64,000 nt of DNA. It comes from Prevotellaceae bacterium KH2P17. GTDB taxonomy: Bacteria > Bacteroidota > Bacteroidia > Bacteroidales > Bacteroidaceae. The notes under the pieces are model-generated. The model worked only from the letters and a program-made list of their open reading frames with translations. It was not told the origin of the DNA and did no database searches. The stretch is taken from the NCBI GenBank assembly GCA_900199655.1, contig FZRE01000016.1, positions 1 to 64,000 on the forward strand, read 5' to 3'. Numbering within the stretch: position 1 is the stretch's first letter; each line of letters opens with the position of its first letter. A program made the position numbers and the translations under genes. Below are positions 8,305 to 16,323 of this stretch, one piece after another.

Positions 8305-11300
8305 ATGAAGAACTTTACCTTGATAGCCTTGACTTTGTTGCTCTCGGCAACAGCTCAGGCTCAGCTCTACAAGGATTTGCCTAAAGGAGATTATTACCCC
8401 GGCTATAATCCTGTGGTGAAACCAGACGCCTCGCTTTCCCTTCGCAGGCAGCGCATGAGTCGTGCCCCTGGTGCTGAAGCTGCTTACCCTGACCATTGGA
8501 ACACCGGCGCACAGCGCTATTTCCCGCCAATCTTCTCACAAGGCGGCTATGGTTCGTGCGGAGTAAGCTCGCACGTGGGCTACATGATGACTTCGGAACT
8601 GAACGCCTGGCAAAATACCGACGCATCGTTGCCCGAGAACCAGCTTACCCCCATGTTTGAATACCCTTTCACCTATAACGGGCCGGGCAAGGATGATATG
8701 GCTTTGTATGTAGGCTTCCCCACTGCCGATGTGTACGGCGGACGCTACGAGAGCAGCATTTATATGCCTTCGGAGCACAAAGGCTCCAATTGGAGTTGGA
8801 TGCAGGGTTACAAGAGCTTTTACAATGCCATGCTGCACCGCATCAGTTATGCCTCGAACTTTCCGGAGTCAACAAACACCGAGGAGGGGCGAGCTGCCGT
8901 GAAAGCATATCTGTATAATCATAACGGAGACGAAACCTTTGGCGGTCGTGGTGGAACGGCGTGCGTGGGTGTTGGCATTGCCAGTAGTGGCCTTGCCACG
9001 GTGCCGGCCTCTGATATCAACAGAGCCAACGGCTTTGTAGGCCAACGCTATTTGGAACATTGGAATATAGGCTCGGGTAATTACGACCACGCCATGTGTA
9101 TGGTAGGATACGATGACCGCATACAGTTTGACCTCGATGGCAACGGACAAGTGGGGGAGATTACCAACACCCTTGGACAGAATGAGAACGGAGCCTGGAT
9201 TATGGCGCAGAGTTATGGCGCGGGCTGGGGTAACGCCGGATTTGTTTACTGCCCGTATGCGCTTGACGGCGGTGTGAGCCAAGAGGTAACAACCCCTGCC
9301 GGCAAAAAGGCATACAAACAGTATGGCGGTTGGCAGCCCTATGTGTACCATTACCGCACAGACTATACACCTTTGCGTACAATGAAAGTGCTTATGGACT
9401 ACTCCAAACGCTCTGAGATAAGCGTCGTAGCCGGTGTGGCTCAAGACACCGCGGCAGCAAAACCCGAGAAAACATTCCAATTTGCTTATATCAACTATAC
9501 GGGCGACGGCGATGGCGACGGCAAAGATGCTGCCACTCCGCTTTTAGGAACATGGAATGACGGAATTTCGCATACAGAACCTATGGAGTTCGGCATCGAC
9601 CTTACCGATTTAACCGATGGATTAGACAGCAGCCGGCCGTTGAAGTATTTTTTGATAGTTAATTCAAAATCAACTGCCGACGGCAACGGACACATCCATG
9701 CGGCCAGCATCATTGACTATGAGTTCAACAAGCTTGGCGTGGAATTTCCTTTAGACAGCAAGAACGTGGAAATTCAGACGGCCGGCAAACAAACCATTAT
9801 CAGTGTTGTGGTGAAGGGAGAACCCTTGCATGCGCCTACCAACCTCACCCTCTCTGGCAACCAGCTCTCATGGACTGCTCCTACGGGTACACCCTATATT
9901 CCCACCTCTTATTATATATACAGGGATGACAATAAAGTAGGAGAAAGCACCAGCACTAACTTTACCACTGATGGAACTGCCGGAAGCTATTGCGTGAAGG
10001 CTGCTTACATGATAAATGGTACAGAACATTTATCGGCGGCAAGCAACCTAGTGGGTGCCTCGTCAGCACTGACAGCGGAGCAAGCCTATGACAACAACGC
10101 TCTGGCTTTTGAGAGTGGTAAGTTCTTTGTGCCGGATGTTGTAAACGAGGCGCACGACAGCTACACGGTTGAAATGTGGCTCAATCCCAACAAGTTGATT
10201 AACTGGGCCGATTTTATGTTCCACAATTTGTGGGGCGCTAAATACCTGATGCACACCTCGGCAGACGGTAGCATATCAGCGGGCTGGAACAACAATACAG
10301 ATAGAATCGATACGCCTGCCAACACCCTTGTTGTTGGCAAATGGACTCACATTGCTCTCGTTATAGAAGGTAACAACCACCGCATTTATGCCGACGGAAA
10401 CCTTGTGGCCGAAGGGCAAGGCAGCGTGAGCGGGTTCCCCGCTTATTGGGCCGGACGCCTTTATTTTGGAGATAAGAATTCACTCAACGGCACCATTGAT
10501 GAGTTGAGGCTGTGGACCTGTGCACGCTCGGCCGCCGACATCAAGGAAAACATGCACCAGCCCATTGCCGACCCCACGCACACACCCAACTTGCAGGCTT
10601 ACTTCAAAATGGATACTTATGACAAGGACGGCAAGACATACATAAAAGACTGGGTAGGCGGACATGATGCCGAAATTTTAGGCGGTACCCGAACTGCAGC
10701 ACAAACCAACGGCGCCACGATAAGCCGCGATAGCCAGCCCGTAGCAATAATACAGGCACCGGCCAAGGCCGTAATGGGCGAGCCGATAAGCATTCAGGCC
10801 GCAACAAGCGTGGCTACCACGGCATATACATGGACTGCCACCAATGCTGTTCCTGCTACCTCCACGCTGCGCGTGCCTACCTTTACTTTCAATAAAACAG
10901 GCATACAAACGCTGAAACTCAAAACCACAGACCTCTCCGGAGCTACGGCCGAGGCCGAAGCTACGATTGAAATAGAGCAAATTATGCCTACCGCTGATTT
11001 TGTGTTGAGCAGCGAAGGAACCACGGGCAACGACCGAATTAGCTTTATAGCCCAAAACAAGGCTCCCGGCTGTACTTACCTGTGGAGCATGCCAGGTGCC
11101 GACAACGAAACGGCCTCTACGGCCAATGCCAGCGCCAGCTACGCTACGATGGGCACGAAGAAAGTAACCCTCACTGTTACCGGCCCCGACGGAGCAACGT
11201 ACACCTCAACCCAAAGTTTCGAGGTGCGTAAGAGTACGCCGGCTACGGCTTACCAGATAACTCCGCAAGTGGTGGTGAAAGGCAGTCCGGTGCAGCTTAC

Positions 11301-12753
11301 CGACCAGAGTGGTTATGCGCCCACGTCGTGGAAATGGAGTTTCAGGAGCAGCAACAGCTACTTTGCCTTTGTCGGCAAAGAGGGCGAGATAACCCCCGAA
11401 GTTCCCGGTATCTACACCCTCACCTATACGGTTGGCAACGAGATAGGAAACTCTTCCATAACAGCAAACCGCGCGCTGATAGTATGCAATGCAGCTTCTG
11501 AGACGGGGCTCAACTTCTACGAAGGCGGTTCGCAGCGCATGGATGCCACCTTATCTGCTGCTCCATTTGGGGCATGGACAATAGATTATTGGCTCAACCC
11601 ATTGCAGTTGAGTAACAGTTCGCTGGGAATACAGACTGCGGACAGCAATGGAGCAGCTGGCATGAAGATTGTTTCAGATGCCAGCGGCAATGTAAAACTA
11701 AGCTTCGGCGAGGCATCAGCATCGGCCGACGGCTTCTATATCCCTGGCGAGTGGCATCATTATGCCATTACGCACAGCGGAACTACTGTCAGCTTCTATC
11801 GTGACGGAACGCAAGTGGGCACCACTATTGATATAGGTGTGGCCGATTTCAGCAACGCGTTCACACAACTTACCCTCGGCGGAACCGCTGCTCCGATGAA
11901 AGGCAGCATCGACGAACTGCGCGTATGGAACCGTGCGCTCAGTCAAAACAATCTGCGTGAAGTGGCTGTAGCCCCTATCAGCGATGTCAATGCAGCTATG
12001 CAGAACCGGGGCTTGCTGGCCTACTGGCAGTTTAACCAGCCCGACGGCAATGCCGTTGATGCCTGCGGACATGCCGAAGGAAAGCTCACGGGATTTGCCA
12101 ACACGGTGAACTATTACACCGAGTCCAAAGGTGTGTTCGCCCTGAACTTCGACCCGGCCGCCAACGAGCCTGTCGTAGGCGAGTTGTTGGCCAAGAGCAA
12201 TTTCTCTTTTGTATCGGTGAGCGATTATGACAGTTCAGAGAATGCCACCGGCAACCAAGCCATAGACGCCGACGAGAAAACCTTCTGGCACTCTAAATGG
12301 GAGGGTGGAGAAACGGTTTATCCGCACAGCATCACCCTGAAACGTACCGACTGCGACACCTTGCGCACCCTGCAGTTCTGTTATGCAAGGGCCGACCGCT
12401 ACCGTGCAGCCAATGTTACGGTAGAGCAGAGCGCCGACAATGTTAACTGGCAGGTGCTCGACAGCGACCATGTGCTCTTCAGTTTCGCCCAGCAAAACAT
12501 GGTGCTGGCCCAGCCTGCAACCGCTCCCTATGTGCGCATTACCTTTAACAGCGGCATTACCGGAGGCAATTTGCTGTGCCTCAATGAAATCAATTTCTAT
12601 GGTACAAAGCACAACACATCTAATGGCATCAGCGTTCTGCAAGGCACGGAGACTGGCCCGCAGGTAATATACGACCTGCAAGGGCGCCGTGTTAACAGGC
12701 CGTTGCTGCCCGGAATTTATATCATAAACGGCAAAAAACAAATCGTTCGGTAA
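8305..12753 (+). CDS. T9SS-secreted multidomain protein with papain-like (C1) protease domain
   Basis: 1,482 residues; signal peptide 1-19 (MKNFTLIALTLLLSATAQA). Residues ~65-345 are a C1A peptidase-like domain: oxyanion Gln79 and Cys85 in FSQGGYGSCGVSS, His262 in NYDHAMCMVGYDD. The position of the usual catalytic Asn (KNSWG in papains) reads AQSYG, giving Gln302. A Ca-loop-like DLDGNGQVGE sits at 276-285. Then come an FnIII-like domain (~510-585), LamG lectin domain (~595-750), three PKD-like domains (~810-1070), a second LamG (~1075-1230) and an F5/8 discoidin-like domain (~1290-1440). A type A T9SS sorting domain ends the chain (VIYDLQGRRV, then GIYIINGKK). It is probably surface-anchored or released, acting on protein or glycoprotein. 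Catalytic competence is uncertain because of the Gln. Confidence 0.85.
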   Translation: MKNFTLIALTLLLSATAQAQLYKDLPKGDYYPGYNPVVKPDASLSLRRQRMSRAPGAEAAYPDHWNTGAQRYFPPIFSQGGYGSCGVSSHVGYMMTSELNAWQNTDASLPENQLTPMFEYPFTYNGPGKDDMALYVGFPTADVYGGRYESSIYMPSEHKGSNWSWMQGYKSFYNAMLHRISYASNFPESTNTEEGRAAVKAYLYNHNGDETFGGRGGTACVGVGIASSGLATVPASDINRANGFVGQRYLEHWNIGSGNYDHAMCMVGYDDRIQFDLDGNGQVGEITNTLGQNENGAWIMAQSYGAGWGNAGFVYCPYALDGGVSQEVTTPAGKKAYKQYGGWQPYVYHYRTDYTPLRTMKVLMDYSKRSEISVVAGVAQDTAAAKPEKTFQFAYINYTGDGDGDGKDAATPLLGTWNDGISHTEPMEFGIDLTDLTDGLDSSRPLKYFLIVNSKSTADGNGHIHAASIIDYEFNKLGVEFPLDSKNVEIQTAGKQTIISVVVKGEPLHAPTNLTLSGNQLSWTAPTGTPYIPTSYYIYRDDNKVGESTSTNFTTDGTAGSYCVKAAYMINGTEHLSAASNLVGASSALTAEQAYDNNALAFESGKFFVPDVVNEAHDSYTVEMWLNPNKLINWADFMFHNLWGAKYLMHTSADGSISAGWNNNTDRIDTPANTLVVGKWTHIALVIEGNNHRIYADGNLVAEGQGSVSGFPAYWAGRLYFGDKNSLNGTIDELRLWTCARSAADIKENMHQPIADPTHTPNLQAYFKMDTYDKDGKTYIKDWVGGHDAEILGGTRTAAQTNGATISRDSQPVAIIQAPAKAVMGEPISIQAATSVATTAYTWTATNAVPATSTLRVPTFTFNKTGIQTLKLKTTDLSGATAEAEATIEIEQIMPTADFVLSSEGTTGNDRISFIAQNKAPGCTYLWSMPGADNETASTANASASYATMGTKKVTLTVTGPDGATYTSTQSFEVRKSTPATAYQITPQVVVKGSPVQLTDQSGYAPTSWKWSFRSSNSYFAFVGKEGEITPEVPGIYTLTYTVGNEIGNSSITANRALIVCNAASETGLNFYEGGSQRMDATLSAAPFGAWTIDYWLNPLQLSNSSLGIQTADSNGAAGMKIVSDASGNVKLSFGEASASADGFYIPGEWHHYAITHSGTTVSFYRDGTQVGTTIDIGVADFSNAFTQLTLGGTAAPMKGSIDELRVWNRALSQNNLREVAVAPISDVNAAMQNRGLLAYWQFNQPDGNAVDACGHAEGKLTGFANTVNYYTESKGVFALNFDPAANEPVVGELLAKSNFSFVSVSDYDSSENATGNQAIDADEKTFWHSKWEGGETVYPHSITLKRTDCDTLRTLQFCYARADRYRAANVTVEQSADNVNWQVLDSDHVLFSFAQQNMVLAQPATAPYVRITFNSGITGGNLLCLNEINFYGTKHNTSNGISVLQGTETGPQVIYDLQGRRVNRPLLPGIYIINGKKQIVR

Positions 12754-12774
12754 TACGGTTCATACAGAAAAGGC

Positions 12775-12821
12775 ACCGCAGCCATCTCTTTACAACAGGA
12801 GAGAAGGCTGCGGTTTCTTTT
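12775..12821 (+). terminator. Rho-independent terminator
   Basis: ACCGCAGCC at 12775-12783 pairs with GGCTGCGGT at 12806-12814, followed by TTCTTTTG. It lies 22 bp after the stop of the large secreted protein. Confidence 0.8.
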
Positions 12822-12832
12822 GTATTTCATAC

Positions 12833-13005
12833 ATTACCAGGTCTTACCAGATAGTGGTAAAGCGTTTACCAGATAGTGGTAAAGCGTTTACCAGATAGTG
12901 GTAAAGCGTTTACCAGATAGTGGTAAAGGCATTACCAGATACATGTAGAGGCATTACCAGATACATGTAGAGGCATTACCAGATAGGTGTAGATAGTTGG
13001 TAAAA
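12833..13005 (+). repeat. Family A array: about eight 22-bp palindromic tandem repeats
   Basis: Unit starts fall every 22 bp at 12843, 12865, 12887, 12909, 12931, 12953 and 12975, with partial units at 12833 and 12997. The first four units carry the dyad TTTACCAGATAGTGGTAAA (the first begins with C), joined by GCG. The next two carry ATTACCAGATACATGTAG and the seventh is a variant. There are no unique spacers, so it is not CRISPR. It fills the gap between two convergent genes, after the terminator. The remaining bases to 13138 show nothing I recognise. Confidence 0.95.
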
Positions 13006-13138
13006 TAGCTGGCTTGTCGTTAAACACTAAGTGCTTCCGGTAAAAAGGCATCTGGCAACAAAGAAAAACGGCAGCCGACAGGTGTCTTTTGCATTCACCC
13101 CAAATCCGCTCATCATACACAATTTGAGGCCGTTGCCG

Positions 13139-14617
13139 TCATCCTTCCTCCCGGATGTTGGCCTGCTCCAAACCGTAATTGTGCTTCCTGTCGGCCATCA
13201 GCAAGATGGCGGCCACCACGGCAGCTGCCAGAGCGAACCCTGCAAAGATGAGAATGGGGACAAAATAGTCAACATGGCCGGTTTCGGCAGCCGTGTAATC
13301 ATCGATGACATGGCCCACCCAAATGGGCACGAGCATGAGCCCGATGTTCTGAATGTAGTAGATAATGCTGTAGGCTGTGCCCAACTGCCTGAGCGGCACT
13401 ATCTTGGGAACCGACGGCCACATGGCACTCGGCACGAGCGAGAATGCTACGCCGACCAAAACCATCAGGAACAGCGCAAACCAACTGGTGTTGATGATGG
13501 GCAGAGCCAGGCACAGATGGCACACGGCGAGCAGCAGGCAGCCTATAAGCATCAGCCGGGCGCCGTGGCCCAGGCGGTCGTACAGGTTGCCGAAGAACGG
13601 GGTCAGCACGATGGTACCGTAGGGAATGGCGGAAACTATCAATCCGGCCGTAACTTCGGCCACGCCGTACTTGTTGATGAGCAGGTCGGTTGCAAACTTC
13701 ATGAACGGGCGGATGGAGCTGTAAAAGAGCATGCAGAGGATGGCGATGAGCCAGAAACCGGGATTGCGGAGCACGGTCATGAAGTCGCTGAGTGAGAAAC
13801 TCTCGTCCTTGATGGGCTGTGTCTGCGGGGCCGCCACCCGTGCAGCGAGGTTGCCGCCTGCGGCCTTATCGAACCTGCGGTCCATGAACACATAGAGAAT
13901 GAACATCGCGAAACCGAGCAGCAACACGATGGCTCCGGCAAGCAGTGGTGCCGGGAGGCCGTAGCTGAGTGCGATGAGCGGACTGAAACTCAGGGCCGAT
14001 GCCGTGCCCAGTCGGGCCATGGCCACCTGCACACCCATAGCCGAAGCCAGCTCGTGACCGGTAAACCACTTGGTTACAATCTTCGAGACGGTGATGCCCG
14101 TGATGTCGCAACCCATGCCAAAGAGGCCGAAGCCCAATGCCGCTATCAGCACCTGGAGTTTGATGTGGGCAGGAATGAGGCCGAAGAGGGTGAAGGGCAG
14201 GTTGGCATAAGTAGCGGGCGAAATGGCCGTAACGGCATAGTAGTTGATGGCCGAACCCAGCAGCATAACGCCCGTAGCCAGCAAGCCGGTGAAGCGGATG
14301 CCGAACCTGTCGAGTATGATGCCGCCCAGAAACAGCATGAGCAGGAAGATGTTGAAGATGGAATAGCTGCCGGCATAAAATCCGTATTCGGTAGCCGTCC
14401 AGCCCATTCCGCCCTCATCGACCGGAGCTTTGAGTTGAGTGGAGAGAGGGGAGATGATATCCCAGAACACGTAACCCATCATCATGACAAAGGCTACGAT
14501 GAAAAGAACGCCCCAGCGCTTGCGCCTTGAGACGGACAGAGAAGAAATCCCGTCAGGTATGCCCGGCTCTACGGATGTTGAACGGATGGAACTGTGGTTG
14601 CCTGTTTGCCTTTCCAT
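13139..14617 (-). CDS. MFSD1-like major facilitator transporter (probable dipeptide carrier)
   Basis: A 492-residue inner-membrane protein with 12 predicted helices after a ~30-residue polar N-terminus. It shares landmarks with animal MFSD1, a lysosomal dipeptide transporter: DRFGIRFTG after helix 2, WFTGHELASAMGVQVAMARLG after helix 4, and SLVPSAMWPSVPKIVPLRQLGTAYS then YIQNIGL in the C-terminal half. The neighbouring paralogue and the upstream dipeptidyl-peptidase support transport of dipeptides across the inner membrane; the substrate is inference. It lies 58 bp downstream of its paralogue and ends the pyrG-yidC-dpp5 cluster. Confidence 0.8.
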   Translation of the reverse strand: MERQTGNHSSIRSTSVEPGIPDGISSLSVSRRKRWGVLFIVAFVMMMGYVFWDIISPLSTQLKAPVDEGGMGWTATEYGFYAGSYSIFNIFLLMLFLGGIILDRFGIRFTGLLATGVMLLGSAINYYAVTAISPATYANLPFTLFGLIPAHIKLQVLIAALGFGLFGMGCDITGITVSKIVTKWFTGHELASAMGVQVAMARLGTASALSFSPLIALSYGLPAPLLAGAIVLLLGFAMFILYVFMDRRFDKAAGGNLAARVAAPQTQPIKDESFSLSDFMTVLRNPGFWLIAILCMLFYSSIRPFMKFATDLLINKYGVAEVTAGLIVSAIPYGTIVLTPFFGNLYDRLGHGARLMLIGCLLLAVCHLCLALPIINTSWFALFLMVLVGVAFSLVPSAMWPSVPKIVPLRQLGTAYSIIYYIQNIGLMLVPIWVGHVIDDYTAAETGHVDYFVPILIFAGFALAAAVVAAILLMADRKHNYGLEQANIREEG

Positions 14618-14675
14618 AATTTGCTATCATCAACATCCATTCGGCGGGACGGCTGCCTGACGGGATTTCGGTGAA

Positions 14676-16298
14676 TTAATCTTTGATGTTCGGTTCTTCG
14701 AGACCGAGGCCTTTCTTCTTGTCTACAATCTTCAGAATGAGACCGATGACGAGCGCCGCAATGCCCAGGCAGGCCAGCATGACCAGCGGAGCAGTATAGT
14801 CGAGCTGGGTGGCATCGGTTACGCCGGGGTTGGTCTTGTCGAGTACCTTGCCGATGAGGAGGGGGAACAGCCATAAACCGATGTTCTGTATCCAGAAGAT
14901 GAGCGCGTAGGCCGAGCCTATTATCTTGGCGTCAACGAGCTTTGGCACGCTGGGCCAGAGGGCTGCCGGAACGAGTGAGAACGATGCACCCAGCACCAGA
15001 ATGGTGAGGTAGGCCACAACCACACCGCCCACATCGTTACCCTTGAAGCCGGGTAGCACGAAGGCGAACGTAAGATGGCAGGCGATGAGCAGCAGCGAAC
15101 CCAGGACGAGCATGGAGGCAGCCTTGCCCTTGTGGTCAACGTAGTTGCCCAGAATTGGCGTGATGCCCACGGCCAGCAGCGGGAATACGGCAAAGATACT
15201 CTCGGCCGACTGGCGCATGTAGCCCATGTAGCAGTAGGTTATGAGCAGGAGAACCGAGAGGGTGAGCAGCGAGTATTTCACTTTTGCCTTCTTCATGAAG
15301 TTGCTCATGAAGGCGGTTGCAGCCACCAAAATCATGATGAGGTACTGGATGATGGTTACCTCGGAAGAAGCCCAGAATGATTCTGCGGGTACTTCACGGA
15401 ACGTGAGGTTGCACTGCAGCATGTTGACTGCATACTTCTGGAAGGGGAAAATGGCGGAATAATAGAGTACGCACAGCAGCGAAACAAGCCAGAAGCCGCT
15501 GCTCTTGAGTATCTGCCCGATGTCGCTGATCTTGAACGGGTCGTCTTTCTCTTCTGCCTCTCCGGTCTGTGCATCCAGCTTCTTGTCCATGAAGAAGTAA
15601 ACAACAAACATAATCAGGGCGATACACAGCAGTACAACTCCGAACGCTACCGAACGGGACACGTCAACTACGCCGCCCAGCTTGGCAAAGAACGGTGAGA
15701 ATATCATGCAGGTGGCTACGCCCAGACGGGCCAAGGCCATCTCCGAACCCATGGCGAGCGCCATCTCGCGACCTTTGAACCACTTTACTATACCGCGGCT
15801 TACGGTGATGCCCCCCATCTCGGCTCCGCAGCCGAAAATCATGAAACCGCAGGCAGCCAGCTTGGCAGAGGCGGGCATGCCCTCATAGAAAGGCGATACG
15901 CCTAACTGTTCGAAGACGGGAATGTGGTTAAGGTTATTGGTGAACCAGGCCTCCAGTCCGCTTCCCATAAAACTCTTGCTGATGGCATAGTACTTGATGC
16001 AGGCACCTACCAACATCACCGCTCCCGAGAGCACCGCCGTAAAGCGAACGCCCATCTTGTCGAGAATGATACCTGCGAAGATAAGGAAGAACACGAAAAC
16101 ATTGAGGAATGTTTCGGCTCCCTGCATGGTACCGAAAGCGGTGGAATCCCATCCCCGCTGGGTGAGCATCAGGTCCTTGATGGGGGAGAGGATGTCCATG
16201 AAGATGTAGGCACAGAACATGGCCAGTGCCAATAGTAAGAGCGCCGTCCAGCGAAGGGCAGCGGAATCTCTGAGTGTTTTTTGAATTTGCTCTGTCAT
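14676..16298 (-). CDS. MFSD1-like major facilitator transporter, paralogue
   Basis: A 540-residue protein with 12 or more hydrophobic helices. It has the same motifs as its neighbour: DKMGVRFTAVL, WFKGREMALAMGSEMALARLG, LVPAALWPSVPKLVDAK and WIQNIGLWLFP. It is longer in the loops around helices 6-9 (about residues 330-400). The start ATG at 16296-16298 lies 25 bp after the stop of dpp5, so the two are almost certainly co-transcribed. Two diverged carriers side by side could handle different dipeptides or form a heteromer; neither is shown by the sequence. Confidence 0.8.
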   Translation of the reverse strand: MTEQIQKTLRDSAALRWTALLLLALAMFCAYIFMDILSPIKDLMLTQRGWDSTAFGTMQGAETFLNVFVFFLIFAGIILDKMGVRFTAVLSGAVMLVGACIKYYAISKSFMGSGLEAWFTNNLNHIPVFEQLGVSPFYEGMPASAKLAACGFMIFGCGAEMGGITVSRGIVKWFKGREMALAMGSEMALARLGVATCMIFSPFFAKLGGVVDVSRSVAFGVVLLCIALIMFVVYFFMDKKLDAQTGEAEEKDDPFKISDIGQILKSSGFWLVSLLCVLYYSAIFPFQKYAVNMLQCNLTFREVPAESFWASSEVTIIQYLIMILVAATAFMSNFMKKAKVKYSLLTLSVLLLITYCYMGYMRQSAESIFAVFPLLAVGITPILGNYVDHKGKAASMLVLGSLLLIACHLTFAFVLPGFKGNDVGGVVVAYLTILVLGASFSLVPAALWPSVPKLVDAKIIGSAYALIFWIQNIGLWLFPLLIGKVLDKTNPGVTDATQLDYTAPLVMLACLGIAALVIGLILKIVDKKKGLGLEEPNIKD

Positions 16299-16323
16299 AA
16301 TTTAATATTTTATCTCTCAAATC

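Noticed and set aside
12833..13005. CRISPR array
   Set aside because: The 22-bp units abut each other with no unique spacers, and no cas genes are in the window. The same holds for 27479-27677.
14054..14530. Plus-strand ORF antisense to the MFSD1-like gene
   Set aside because: It mirrors membrane-protein codons and has no domain, as do the other antisense ORFs in 13-18 kb.
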